A stretch of DNA of 64,000 nt from Blastomyces gilchristii SLH14081 (GCF_000003855.2 NW_003101649.1:361563-425562); one strand, 5' to 3'. Counted from the first letter of the stretch, positions 45,901 to 58,130 are shown. Numbers and translations are program-made. The notes: generated by a model from the letters alone, not told the origin.

Positions 45901-46140
45901 CTGAATGATATCAAGATTTAGAGAGATACTGAATATCTTATAAAGAAAATATTGAATAAGTGAATATATTACAGTAAGCTTTAATATCTTGTTAAATAAA
46001 AGAATTATTCATTATCAGACAGTTTATAAGAATCACTTGAGTATTTAAAAAATGTTGAGAAAGAGATTATACACTATAAGACAGTTAGTAGAGATTACTC
46101 TGTTACATATCAGAGACAGTGAGTAAGAAATATCACTTAA
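42906..46140 (+). pseudogene. gypsy-C pol remnant: RT, RNase H, integrase, chromodomain
   Basis: One plus-strand frame (codons at 43264, 45004, 45961; stop TAA 46138-46140) holds for 3.2 kb without a frameshift. RT: IVYLDNILIFSK near 43380-43415, with Asp to Asn in the Y-L-D-D site. RNase H follows. Integrase: MNFIVDLLKSIRVKEYDLI near 45004-45060 (first Asp), FLITD near 45185-45200 (second Asp), QTEYQNQILE near 45305-45330 (Glu region). A C-terminal chromodomain, YLVK-x-KNYSLSDSL-x-ESLEYL (45979-46041), aims integration at marked chromatin in this lineage. Stops lie at expected Trp codons. Confidence 0.85.
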
Positions 46141-46636
46141 GACTTCTCATTTTTCTCAAAGAGTATTTTAGAGATACTCTCACAGTGATAAGTCAGTATC
46201 TTGTGAACTCTGTAGCACTGTTCTTCTATTTCCTCTTAAAAAAGGTTTTTAGAAGTTTAATAAGACTAGACTGACCGTGTAACCGTGTCTGAGACCAGAA
46301 TCAAACTTTACAGTTATTATATTGTCTAAAAGTATTACTTCTGATCATGATTTATATTCATCACATTAATTTCAAATCATGTTATTTCAAATATTAAAGA
46401 TTATAGATTCACTTTTCAAATAAAAATCTAGTCTCAGATAAAGAATATGTTTGAATTCTTAGTCACATTTTCATTCTGATTTCATTATTGAGAATGGTAT
46501 TAAATGAGATTATGAAATCATTTCTCACTTACATAATATTATAACATAGTGCTCATTTGTTAAAAATTCAATAGAGAGTGTTATCAAATATTATTACTTT
46601 TCTGAATACAGATTATAATTTATAAAATTTTAATTA

Positions 46637-46763
46637 TGAAAAAAATATAAAATACAAAAAAAAAAAAAACAAAAACAAGAAAAAATCACAATGAAAAAAA
46701 AAGAAAAAGAAAAAAAAATAAAAGAAAAAGAAAAAAATAAAAAAATAAAAACAAAAAAAATCA
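46637..46763 (+). repeat. A-rich low-complexity tract
   Basis: Runs of A broken by single G, C or T lie in the left part of the hAT. No gene is seen. Confidence 0.8.
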
Positions 46764-47867
46764 AGATTGCAGAGTCACAGTATCTCTAAAATACTCACTT
46801 TTCAGAGTATTCACAATATTTATTATCAACTGTGTATTTCTCACAGTGAGAGTAACACAGTTATAATAAGTTATTATCTTAATATTATCTAACAAATAAT
46901 TAGTATATATCTGTATACATGTGAATAATTAGAAAATATACACTTAAAAAGTGTGATCAGAGTGAACTCTGCTATCACTTGAATGATATCAAGAACAGAA
47001 TACTGAAATTGATGATTTCTCTCCTTGATTTCATGAATAAGACATGTGAAGATAATCTTGAGAAATATAAGATTCTCTGACTTCTGATAAAAATGAATCT
47101 CACAGAGAGACTCTATTTTCATAATATCAGAGACTGAGTGTTATTAAAAAGTATTACTTTCATATAATTTATATACACTTACTGCAGTGATTCACTCTCT
47201 GTGCATGTAACTAAGAGTTACAGCTTTCTTACACTGTATAGCTCTCTCTGAAATGCTGCTACTGATTTATAATTCACACAGTCTCTCAGTTCAGCATGTA
47301 CTGTATGTATACAGCTCTTTGTGCTGAGGCTGTGTTACTCATTATAATCTGATGTGATACTCACTTTTCACAGGCCATGTTTTGTTTAAGAGAGGAAGAG
47401 AGAAGATATGACTGTTATTTTATTAAGAGAGAGATGAATAATTAGTATTATTAAATATAATTTAATTCATCTGTATTTAAAATTTGATTAGTCTATACTC
47501 TTCAATTTGAGTGTTTCTAAGAGTATTTTAATAGTTTTCATACCAGCTTGACCTTAGTGATGAGTTGAAGAAGAAGAGAAAAAAGAGAAGAAAGAAATGA
47601 GAATAACTCATTTTTATAATATAAAAACAGAGAATTACTGTAATCATTCTTTCTAGTAACAAAGATCTGTTTTCTGCATATATTTCTGATATAGATTATA
47701 TAATAACTGCATACAAAGAATATCAATAGTGCATGTATTGAATGAAGATAATATTACTATATAACACTGTAGCTGTTTCTGTACATCTCTGAAAGCTGTT
47801 AATAGTTTCTTTAAGTCTGTTTATGTTTGATAAGTTAATAATATATTCTGATACACTCTCTTTTCCA
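46764..47867. other. hAT left-half sequence, no gene recognised
   Basis: Minus-strand frames of 60-80 codons are open at 46889-47122 and 47538-47726 but match nothing I know. This part of a hAT element is commonly non-coding leader, so I leave it unassigned. Confidence 0.45.
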
Positions 47868-47960
47868 TCATTATCATCATCATTATTATCATTATTATTA
47901 TTATTATCATTACTATCACTATCATTATTATCATTATTATCATTATCATTATTATTATAT
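47868..47960 (+). repeat. (ATT/ATC)n microsatellite
   Basis: Uninterrupted ATTATC/ATCATT trinucleotide repeat in the hAT left half, close to the gypsy-B insertion point. Confidence 0.85.
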
Positions 47961-48047
47961 TAGTGCTAACTGTCTTCTCTGTCTTCACTCTTACTTAACT
48001 CTTATTAAAATTAATCATGTCATCTCTCTCTAAATATTCTGCAGTTC

Positions 48048-48052
48048 TGCAG
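48048..48052. repeat. gypsy-B target-site duplication (left)
   Basis: TGCAG here is repeated at 53839-53843 directly outside the other LTR. Confidence 0.9.
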
Positions 48053-48417
48053 TGTAAGAGGCCTACGCCGAATAGATCAGTATTATATTCATAAGTCTTA
48101 TATAACAAAGAGAAAAACATTAAAGAAGGAAAAGAAAGAGAAAGTGCAAGAATCAGTGATTGAAGTGAATATTTATACACATATGTGATGATGTATGCAG
48201 TGAAGCTTCAAGGCGGAAGAATCTATACATGTTAGTAGCAGCTGAGAATCAGCAATTGAGAATGGCTGAGAATCAGAGTGTACATGTTTTTGGCAGCTGA
48301 GAATCAGTGATTGAGAATGACTGAGAATTGAGATGTATATGTTCAAGAATGAAGTGATTGAAATCTGTGAAGTGTAATAAAATAGTCTATATGATTGATC
48401 AGGTGCAGCCTGTCACA
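48053..48417 (-). repeat. gypsy-B copy 3, 3' LTR
   Basis: TGTAAGAGG to CCTGTCACA. Compared with its partner the terminal CGGGCGCAGCCCG has become CAGGTGCAGCCTG, and GTGGCCAAG corresponds to GCAGCTGAG; differences are largely transitions. Confidence 0.9.
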
Positions 48418-48419
48418 TT

Positions 48420-51400
48420 AGTCTTCTTCTTTCAGAAGCAGTTCTCATCAGTCAAGCACTGCTGTTTCAGATAATGTGAAACTCAGAGTTCAGATCAGTT
48501 GATTATAGCTGACTTATTTCATAAGGTATTATTAGCTGTGGCTGCAGAGTCTCTCATTGAGAATATCTTTAATCTCTCACTCAAGTTCATTGTCTTCTTC
48601 TATGATCTCTGATAACTGTCAATCAGAAGTCAGTTGAGAAGGAAATGAGTTAATGACAGTGTGACAGAGTAAGCTTGTGTGAAAGACATTATAAATCTCT
48701 GATAATATGTCAAGACAGTAGTTGTGACTACCTAGAACTTCTATCACTTTATATCTGATGTGATAGTAATCTAGTGTACAAGATGAACATGTGATTCATA
48801 TATTCTTGAGATTTAATCATACAAGGTCTTCTATCTTATACTGCTCTGTGAGATCTTGTCAGATATTGATTTGATCTTCTTGATCTTGTTTTACAGTTAT
48901 CATGAAGACCTCTGCTCAGTCACAGATGTCTCAGAGCTTTATTACTATATTATCAGTAATTTAAATTGAACTGCAGAGGTTCAGTGTGAACTGTGTGATC
49001 TTTAGAAGATTCAACACTTTTATGTGATATCTGTGTGTAAGAAAGAATGAGCTTATATCTGTTAAAACAGCATCTTGATCATTGATAGTGATCTCTGCAT
49101 GTAGAAGAAGATCATGTCAATTATCTTATAAGTAATTACAGAACTTATAAAGATAATTCTTTATGATCTGAATTGTCTGTTCTGATACATCATCAGTCTC
49201 AGAGTGATAGACAGTTGACAGACAGTATATAATCTTGAGAACTGGACAGATTCTTGTTCAGAGAGTGCTCATAAACTGACAGTCTTGATCTGATACTATA
49301 GATCTCAGTAATTCATGCATTCAATAGAACAGACTCTGTAGAAAACCTTCAGTGACTTGTTCAGTATTCATTTTATTATAAGATTTCAATATTATATCTT
49401 TGCTCAATTAATTCACAATGATCAGGACATTTCTATAATTCTTACTCTCAGATAGATTAACAGTGAAGTCAATTACTATATCTTATCAAATTCTATTAGA
49501 AATATTAAGTAATTTCAGTAGATCTTTTCTACAGTTCTTTTATAAGATAATAGAAGAACAGTAATTGTAGTTTTGAATGAAGTATCTGATACTGTTTAAT
49601 ATCTCAGGTCAATAGAACTCTCAGAATATCATTCTATATAGTTGTTTATGATCTGAATAATCAGTTATATATGAATTATGCATCTCTTGCATTATCTGAG
49701 TGTGTAAGAGTTCAGAGTGAGAAACTCAGTATTGTTCACAGAATCATAGAGTGTTATTATCATCAATTAAATATTCTGAGATGTCAGTTCTTACATGTAA
49801 TTCTGAGAAAAAGTGAAGTACTTCTTATTATACTGTTTCAGTGAGTGCTTAAAGAAGTTCATTGATTTGAGCTACTGTATATCATAGCTTATCTAATATA
49901 GATTCAGAAGAAGTTGAGATATCAGTGACAGTTCTAATTGAAGAAGCATGTATAGTGTCATGAGCTGTTTCATCTTGATTAACTAGTATCTTCAGATTCA
50001 AGAGCTGATGCTCTCAGTTCATTCAATAAGTATCTGTTACATTGAATAATATATCTTGCTCTTATTGAGAGAGGGTATCTGTCATTGAGTTCTGACTGTC
50101 AGAACAGTAGTATATTGTAAAATGAAAGCAGTTTAAGAACTTAGATCATTATATATATTATTTAATAAGTTTATAGATAGTTGTGAAGTATTTGAGATTC
50201 TTATAATCTGTGATTATCTCAAATTTGAAGACACTTCAGAGTTCAGAGTTTCATTCTTCTAAATAGTGTATAATTGTGAGAAGTTTCTTATCATAGATCT
50301 CATAATTGCATTCAGCAGGACTCAGTTTCTTAGACATGAAGACATATGATTATAGAACATCTTTATCATTATATTACAATATTACTTCTTCTGTCATATA
50401 GTCAGAGAAATCAGCTTCAATAACTGTCTTGTGATCAGAATTAAATATTATCAGCAGAGAGATATTAATGAATATCTTCTTTATCTGTGTAAATGCAGCT
50501 TCAGTGTCTGCTGATTATTGAAATACTGAGTCTTTCTTAGTAAGTTCTGTAAGTGATCTTGTGATATCTGAGAAATTTTATATAAATTACTGATAGAAGT
50601 TAGTAAATCTGATAAAGCTTTATACATCTTTCACAGTATATGAGATCTCTCATTCAAGAATAGCAGAGATCTTCTCAGAATTCATTCAGATTTCCTTGTC
50701 AGCTTCTATGATGAAACCTAAGTATTTAGTATTCTTAACTTTGAAATCACACTTATTAATATTAATTGATAGTTCTGCTTCTTGTAGTTATTGTAATACT
50801 CTTTATACATACTCTTGATATTTCTTTCTAGATTCATTGATGAAGATGAGAATATTATCTAGATAAGCAGATGCAAATTTATCAAGAAAGTCTTGAAATA
50901 CTCAGTTAATATACTTCTGAAATGTACTGAGAGTATTGATTAGTTCAAAGAGTGTGACTACTCATTCAAAGAGATTATATCATGTTCAGAATGCTGTAAA
51001 TCACTCATTTTCTTCAGTGATATGAGTCTTATGAAACACAGTGATGACATCTAACTTTATAAACTATTAAACTTATTCAATGTAAGCTAGAGTTTCATTG
51101 ATAAGAGATAAAGAATAACAGTCTTTCCTTATTAATCTGTTCAATTCTTGATAATTCATACAGAATCAGAGTTCTTCACCTGATTTCTTTGCAAAGAGAA
51201 TAGAGACTGTGATGAAAGAGTTACTAATATATATGAATTCTGTATTCAACAGATTATTGAGTATCTTTTGAAGAAGAAGAAGTTCATCTCAGAATATATT
51301 ATAAAGAGAATCTTATAATAATTCAGAATTCTTATCATTCTTTTTCTCTAACTTGATACTGTGATTCACTTCAGAATCTCATAAGATAAGTATATTTATA

Positions 51401-52000
51401 ATATTATCTTATTAGAAGACATCTAGATATTCATGATATTATTAAGAGAGTTTTGTATGAGAATCTGCTATTATAATATAGAATAACCTTTCTAGAGTCT
51501 TTTTAATATCAGTCAGACTGATGAAATAGATTATTATATAATTCTGCTATCAGTGACTTCTTTTTCAGAGTATTTTATACACATTAACAGAGATCTGTGT
51601 CAGATTCATGATCTTGTAAGTATCATCTTTGTGAATTCTATCATTATTAGAGAATATCAAGCTTCTGTTTTAAGTGTTTAATAAGATATCTTATTCAGAT
51701 AGTCAGATAAGTTCTAATATAAGATTATAATGAAGATTATCAACTTCATATATATAGATATCTTTATATAGATATTCTTTCATATCTATGATTAACTTTA
51801 TCATGTAACAGATACAAATGTCTTTTGAATTATTAAATTCTATAAGAAGTCAGAGTTTTAATAAGAGAATACACTGAAGGTTATAATGTCTTACAACTGA
51901 AGATTTTATCATTATATAGTAATATAGACTGCTGTCTATCATGACTTTCATATTATACATGTTATCAATCATAGTAGATATAAGAATCACATTATCATTT
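48420..52000 (-). pseudogene. gypsy-B copy 3 pol remnant (PR, RT, RNase H, IN)
   Basis: The protease region lies near 51.7-51.99 kb and RT near 50.7-51.2 kb with YLDNILIF at about 50840-50870 (catalytic Asp to Asn). RNase H is near 50.0-50.5 kb. Integrase lies downstream: a zinc-binding MHNSYITDYSDHKQLYRMIF stretch near 49.62-49.68 kb with its last Cys pair partly lost, VNLSESKNYRNVLIIVN near 49.42-49.46 kb, and SIVSDQDCQFMSTL near 49.27-49.31 kb (second Asp in SDQ). The C-terminal part towards 48.42 kb is too decayed to judge; no chromodomain is visible. Confidence 0.8.
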
Positions 52001-52009
52001 TCTCTTCAA

Positions 52010-53164
52010 ATTATTATCATCTGATCTCTTCAAGCTTCTGTTTATAAATTTAAATAGAAGCTAATCTTTTCTCTGTTTCACTGAGACATTCTTATAGTTA
52101 TCTTTCAAATCTTTCTCTAATATAACATGGTTGACACAGACAGACACTGATTCATTCTTTAAATAAGAAGATACTGATCTTTCTCTTAAGTGTGAAGATA
52201 TATAGATTGATCAGCAGTTGAAAGCAATATGTTCTGATTAGTTACAGTTGATGTACACTTCACATTGATATTGATCAGTGACTTCTTCAGAAGTGATCTC
52301 AGAGACTCAGAAGTCTGTTTAAACAGTGAAGATTCTTACTTATATATAGATATTTAAGTCTACACAGTTCATAGCATCTGCATCATTATTATTATTCTTT
52401 AGCACAGATGTGTGAGTGACTGAGATGTAATATCTTCTATCACTGTTCTGTATACTCTTGAGCTTAATAAGATGATTATTTAATGTCTGAAGCTGTGTGT
52501 AGAAGTCTTCATAAGTCTGATCTTTGTCTACACTTATAAGAGTCTATAAGAGTTTGAAAGTTAATATCTTCTTAAGCATGTTAATCTTTATTCAATTCTC
52601 TCAAGATTGACTATCTGCTTCTAGAATCTTGATATTAAAGTCAGGAATAAATGTTATCAGAGAAGTATTTCTCTGTTAAATACTCTGTAATTAATCTAAC
52701 ACTTTCTATTGTATAGCAGTGTCTTGAAACAGAATATTAAGATATTTAATAATATTATCAGATATTTATAACACTGATTCACATACTTTTATTCATGAAT
52801 AAAACTTCTACTTTATGTGATTCTTTAATCATTCATTAATATATCAATCTTGATTAATTAATAAACTGATGACATCTTTATCTATACTCAGTTTTGTAAG
52901 CATTTTCATTCTCTATGATGAGTAGAGAGTGAGATTGAAAGTATTAAAATATATAGAAGTATCTAAGTATTTCTTCAGTGCTTTTATATTTGATTCTGTA
53001 GATATTGAAATTATATAAGTTAATTATTGAATCTCTTTGTATTAAAGTTGTGAAGTTACATACATATCAGCTATTTATTATTATTGTAATTTCAACATTG
53101 CTCAGAGTCACTGTGATATTATATCTATACTTACATTTAAGAGTTTCATATTATTATTAGACAT
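52010..53164 (-). pseudogene. gypsy-B copy 3 gag remnant
   Basis: It begins at the ATG complementary to 53162-53164, the same position as in copy 1, and aligns with copy 1 gag (12860-13999) throughout. Stops occur at many Trp and Gln sites. Confidence 0.6.
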
Positions 53165-53473
53165 GATTGTATCAATTATCAGATGTATAATTATATGAAT
53201 ATTTTATATATCTGAGTGTCAGAACTCTTAGATCATTCACTGATATTCTCTTTATAAAATCTTACTCTCTTTATAAGATTTTATTACAGAGTCAGAGTAA
53301 CTGATAAGCAAGCTTCTATCTGAGAACTCAGTGTCTATTTAACTATTGACTGTTTCTCTATTTCTTATATATTATTATGTGTTTGAATATCTCTTAACAA
53401 ATAATCATTTCTAATAAGAAGATAATATATGAATAATCATTTTCTAATAAGAAGATAATGAATATTTTTCTAG

Positions 53474-53838
53474 TGTAAGAAATCTATACTGAATAGATTG
53501 ATATTGTATTAATAGATCTTATATAACAAAGAGAAAAACATTAGAGAAGAAAAAGAAAGAGAAAGTATGAGAATCAGTGATTAAAGTGAATATTTATACA
53601 CATATGTAGTGATGTATGTAGTGGAGCTTCAGGGCGGAAGAATCTATATGTGTTAGTAGTGGCCAAGAATCAGTGATCAAGAATGGCCGAGAATCGGAGC
53701 ATACGCGTTTGTGGCAGCTGAGGATCAGTGATTGAGAATGGCCGAGAATCGGGGCGTACACATTTGAGAATGGAGCGGTTGGAATCTGTGTAGTGTAACA
53801 GAATAGTCTATATGATTGATCGGGCGCAGCCCGCCACA
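53474..53838 (-). repeat. gypsy-B copy 3, 5' LTR
   Basis: The outer half (about 53630-53838) keeps CG and GG (GGCCGAGAATCGG twice, GGGCGCAGCCCG), whereas the inner half and the element body do not. The two GGCCGAGAATCGG-type units, about 60 bp apart, form an internal direct repeat. Confidence 0.9.
53591..53598 (-). promoter_or_regulatory. TATA box of gypsy-B 5' LTR
   Basis: TATAAATA on the minus strand lies 240 bp inside the LTR, between the CG-retaining U3 part and the A/G-rich R-U5 part. The same box is present in the LTRs at 14283 and 17335. Confidence 0.6.
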
Positions 53839-53843
53839 TGCAG

Positions 53844-55779
53844 ACTATCAAGGCGCGTGAGCACTGTCACAGATTGAAGAAAGAGAAGAAGAAGATATTC
53901 AAGTGAGAGAAGACAGATTATAAGACATATTATAATATCTTGAAGAGACTTTATAAGAAAGCAGAATAATAACAATTTTAAGTAACACTTCTGATAGATT
54001 TAAACTGAACTAAGTATAGAAATAATGCAGATAACACTATCTATAAGAGATTGAAAAAGAAGATAGTAAAGAGTCTCATACAGTAGCAGTGACATGAGAA
54101 GAAGTTCTGAGAATAATTTAAGAATAACATAAAGAGAGAGAGAGAGAAGAAGAGTGTTACTATAAAAAAGTAACAGCAGAAGAAGATTAAGAAAGTATTA
54201 AAGTAAGAGATAAAGAAGTTAAAATTGATAAGTTTTTTATTAAGAGATAATGATTTTTGATAATACTTCTATTCTCTAATTGATTAGCAGAAGCTGACAG
54301 AGAAGAAGAGAATTGAGAACTTGTTCAGATCTTGAATGCACTTCATGATTTAAAATATTAAGAAGACAGCTCTACTCTCTGAGTATATAAATCTGCTTAC
54401 TACTGAGATGAAACCTGAGACAGCAGATCAGAAAATGCAGGATTTTGAGAGATAGATTAATCTGACTGAGAGAAAGCAGTAAGAACTCTTCTCTAAGAAG
54501 ATAGTGAAGAGAGATTTTAAGATGATTATCATCTCAGATAAGAAGAAGAAGAAGAAGAAGAATAAGAATGAGAAGTAAATTATGAAGAATGATAAGAAGA
54601 ATGAGAAAGAGAAGAAAGATAATGAGTAGAAAAAGTTTTTTTCTTTTTATATTAGTTAGTTATAAGTTCATAACTTTTAATTAATAATTGAAATTAATTT
54701 TAAGTTTTTAAAAATTATTGTACAAGTTGTAATCAATTATCAATATCAGAAATAATATATATATATATATTTAACTATCATGATTTATAAATCACTATAA
54801 TGTATAAGTATCAATATTTTTTCAATATTGATATTCATAATATTAATATATTTTTAATGATATTATCTGATAATATAATTTGATAATACTCTCTTTTACA
54901 ATATTAATATATTTCAAGAAATATGACAGAGATTAATCAAGATTATTTATTTACTTTTATACATTGATAATATTCAATCTGAGTTAGTACTCAAATTATA
55001 ACTAAGTTAAGAAAGAAGATTATTTTCTCTTATATTAATTCTTCTTACACACATCAGTGAGTAGTTATTGAAAATAAATTATGATCTTTTTTAAATTATT
55101 ATTATATCTTCTGAATTCACTTCTTTCACTTCTTTTACTTCTATTGAAGATTTATAAACTCTTTAAGAAATCACTGTGAATCACAAAGTCTATATTATTT
55201 TTAATTCAACACAGAATACTCTCTTTCAATTATAATAAATAATTACTTCATTCTTGACATCTGATTCCAGGTTATGAAATTTATGAAAAACTTAACATAA
55301 ATACTGAGATGAAGTATGAAATAATTATCAATAGATTATATTACAGATTACTGAAGAGTCATCTCTCTGCTATAATCACTATAACTTTATTTAAAAATAT
55401 TCATCATTATCTGATTATAACTCTGAAGAAATTTCTTAACATCTGAAGTTATCAGAATACAGATAATAAAAGAAAAATAATAAGAAAATTACTACTGAGC
55501 TGATAAGTTACTCTATTAGATAATAATTTTTAATAATACTAACTTTCTAATTTAAAGAAAATTATGTGAAAATAATCATATATTAGTACTCTGATTTTAC
55601 AACTCTTATCTAATAACTTCTGTGAATAATTACTTCATACATATATTTCTGAATCTTTCTCTTTGATCAATGAAAACCCCGAATTCTGAACACTTCTTCA
55701 AATGCTTAATTCAAATCTTTGTATTTCATATTAATTATATCTTCAGTTCAATCTCAAGACACACTACAAAGTTAATATA
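53844..55779. other. hAT interior, GA-rich then AT-rich, possible N-terminal transposase part
   Basis: 53.85-54.65 kb is GA-rich with a (AAG)n run at about 54540-54563; a plus frame reads many Lys/Glu/Arg residues and several TGA. It may be the decayed N-terminal part of the transposase or an accessory ORF, but no BED finger or other domain can be pointed to. 54.65-55.78 kb is very AT-rich without a recognised gene. Confidence 0.45.
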
Positions 55780-57060
55780 TAATATCTAGAATCAGAGTTG
55801 AAGAATTATTAAAGAGTGTCTCTCACAGTGAATACATGAACTAGTACAAACTATCTTACATTTATGAGAGTTATATGTTATTATATTAATGAGAACTGAA
55901 CTTATTAAGAGATATTAATTGAATTTAAATCATTGATTAGTAGTTCTACTGAGGATTATATAACAGAGATATTAATAACAGTGATTAAAAATGACTATTG
56001 AAATATTAGTCTCAGTCTTCTTATAATTATAACTGATAATGCTGTGAATAACTATACTATGATAAAGAGCTTAGAGTAAAAATTGACTTTGCATTTCTGA
56101 GATAATAAATAAGATCACATTCTCTGTATTACTTATAAGATTCAATTTGTGATATAAACACTGATAAAGAATCTTAATATTAAGATGATGAATAATAAGA
56201 TAACTGATTCTTGAAATGAGAATGAAATGAAAGTGATTACTCAAGTAACTTTTACATTTATTTTATAAAAGAAAATATTTTTTGATAACACTTTTTAATA
56301 TTGCTTTTTGATAATACTTTTTAATAACACTACTGTTAATTTTGAATAGATTAACTAATAATTTAAATATGACAGATTTGAAACATTGTGAATGTACTTT
56401 GTATCTCTTCTAAATAATAATAATAATTTCATGATATTTATTAAATAAACAAATCAGTCATATCACTGAATATGATACAGAATGTTAGAACACAGTAAAG
56501 TTCAATATATAAAATAACTGTTCAGACTCTTTGATTGTATCAGATGATTGATTATTGAGTATAATACTCTGATTAAGAAAAGATTCAGATATTGAAACTT
56601 TCTGATATGAAGTAAACTCAGTTAAAATATGTGATTAATTTACTGTTTCAGTTTTATAAGATAATGAAGACAGTCTCAATCACTTGTACATCAATACTGC
56701 AGTCAGTCTGATGAGTATATAACAGTTTATTTACTTATCTTAAGAAGTAGTTGAATTACTTAAAAAGAAATTCAGTCTGAGCTAATGCTATAGCACAGAC
56801 TATTATTACTATAAGAAATACACTAGTATATCACTACAGTAAAACTGCAAAATCTTTTACAGAGTACTATACTATAGCAGCTCTACTAGATTTCTCTTAT
56901 TAAGTTAATATCTATACTTCTCAAGATTGAACAGAGAAGAAATAAGACTTATATATTAAATTAGTCTAAGACTACTAGAATGCTAACTATCAGAGATTTG
57001 AATAAGAAGATATTAGAGATGTGAAGATAGTGAAATACAATTCTCTAGTAAGTAATAATC
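55780..57060 (+). pseudogene. hAT transposase remnant
   Basis: The plus-strand frame with codon start at 56041 reads VSLTVNT-x-TSTNYLTFM (about 55815-55870), CYYINEN-x-TY-x-EILIEFKSL (55876-55935), the catalytic-Asp block IITDNAVNNYTMIKSL (56026-56073) and HILCITYKIQFVI near 56110-56155. These are the D-x-W-TS, I.A.TTDNASNN and RC.AHVINL blocks of hAT transposases. In another frame YHYSKTAKSFTEYYTIAALL (about 56829-56888) matches the YY..TD.S..Y.AA..L block of the C-terminal part, so an intron or frameshift lies between. The extreme C-terminal dimerisation motif was not seen. Stops at Trp sites show decay. Confidence 0.82.
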
Positions 57061-57843
57061 TTTGATAATACTTTATATTACATAGAATTATAATACTAAC
57101 TTTGAAACAGAACTTATATACATTAATTACAACTGAAAATCAGATAAAACTATATACTTATAAAACTGAATTTAACTGCTATCTTCAAGATAATTCAATA
57201 AATTTATACATTAAATCAATTCTAAAGTTATAAAAAATTGTTGAGAGTATATATTCAACTGTTACACTGATAATATATAATATTCTAGTAATTTCATTGA
57301 CAGAGGTGAGAATGAAGTGAAAGTTCAACTCAAGCTGAGATATTTATCACTATCACTGAGATTAATTATAAAAAGAAATAATCAAGAAACTCATGATTAT
57401 AAAACATAGAATTATCAGATAGTTTAAGATCTCTGATCACAGTATATCAGAGAAGTGTAGTTTTCATGAAAAAGTGAAGAATAAACTTATATAAGAATGT
57501 ATTTAGTTGTTTCATAAGTATTATTAATAATCATTATTAAATTCTAATTATATAAGTAATTACTGAATGAACTAAATAAGACTGAATTTAATCTTCAGTC
57601 TCAGTTTCATTCTGATTTTGAAAGAATGATTATCTTTCACAGTTTATTCTGAGAAATTACTCTCATTTCACTGTTCTTGAATTAAATCTGGTTATTCTTC
57701 ACATCATTTCTCTCAGAAATGATTCATTTTTAGATTTTTTTGAGACTTGGTCCTGGTGAGACTCACGCCAAGAAATGTATGAGATCAGATCAAATAGAAT
57801 CAAATGTGAAATTCATGATCTCAGCGGCCAGTCTAAATAAGAC

Positions 57844-58069
57844 TACATAAGTATAAAATTCCTGAAGTGATTAAAGAAAAGAAATATTTAAAATGAATAA
57901 TGGTTAATATTATCAATCTGTGAGTCACTACTATCTTAATAGAGCTGTAGTCTGTAGAAAAAGTAAAAAGAAGAGACTTCAGAGTCTACTTATTAATAAT
58001 CACACTTTTATCAAACTTATTCTTCACTGTTGAAGTCTCTGATACTAGTATCTTTATCTGCTGTGAAGT
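57844..58069 (+). mobile_element. gypsy-C tail right of the hAT insertion
   Basis: By the target duplication this continues the sequence interrupted at 46266. It should hold the gypsy-C 3' end; a purine run GAAAAAGTAAAAAGAAGAGA near 57957 could be the polypurine tract. It is then cut by LINE copy 3. Confidence 0.5.
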
Positions 58070-58130
58070 TATTGTTATTATTATTATTCTTCAATTATAG
58101 ATGTATGCAGTCAGAGACTATGACATCTAT

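Larger units (their letters stand above)
48053..53838 (-). mobile_element. gypsy-B copy 3, complete Ty3/gypsy element
   Basis: The 5,786-bp element has two LTRs (48053-48417 and 53474-53838, 365 bp each, TGT...ACA) and a 5-bp TGCAG duplication. On the minus strand the order is 5' LTR, gag, protease, RT, RNase H, integrase, 3' LTR. It lies inside the hAT transposon. All genes are broken by stops, so it is a dead but structurally complete copy and the reference for the two partial copies at 10.7-17.6 kb. Confidence 0.92.
46267..57835 (+). mobile_element. Full-size hAT transposon with nested gypsy-B, 8-bp TSD
   Basis: Exact AATAAGAC lies at 46259-46266 and 57836-57843. Terminal inverted repeats are TAGACTGACCG (46267) and TAGACTGGCCG (inverted at 57835). 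Without the gypsy-B insertion (48053-53838 plus one TSD copy) the element is about 5.78 kb, a usual size for an autonomous hAT. The transposase remnant is at 55.8-57.06 kb. It lies in the gypsy-C tail just after the pol stop. Confidence 0.9.
37640..58069 (+). mobile_element. gypsy-C chromovirus-type retrotransposon, split by three insertions
   Basis: Plus-strand pieces in order are gag (37640-38470), protease (39269-39624), pol from RT to chromodomain (42906-46140), and a tail (57844-58069). They are separated by a hAT MITE (38755-39260), a LINE (39638-42905) and a hAT transposon holding a gypsy-B (46267-57835). Each of the three insertions is flanked by its own target duplication, so removing them restores one collinear Ty3/gypsy element. 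Ends and LTRs are not identified. Confidence 0.8.

Noticed and set aside
47868..47960. CRISPR-like or regulatory array
   Set aside because: It is a simple trinucleotide microsatellite without spacers.
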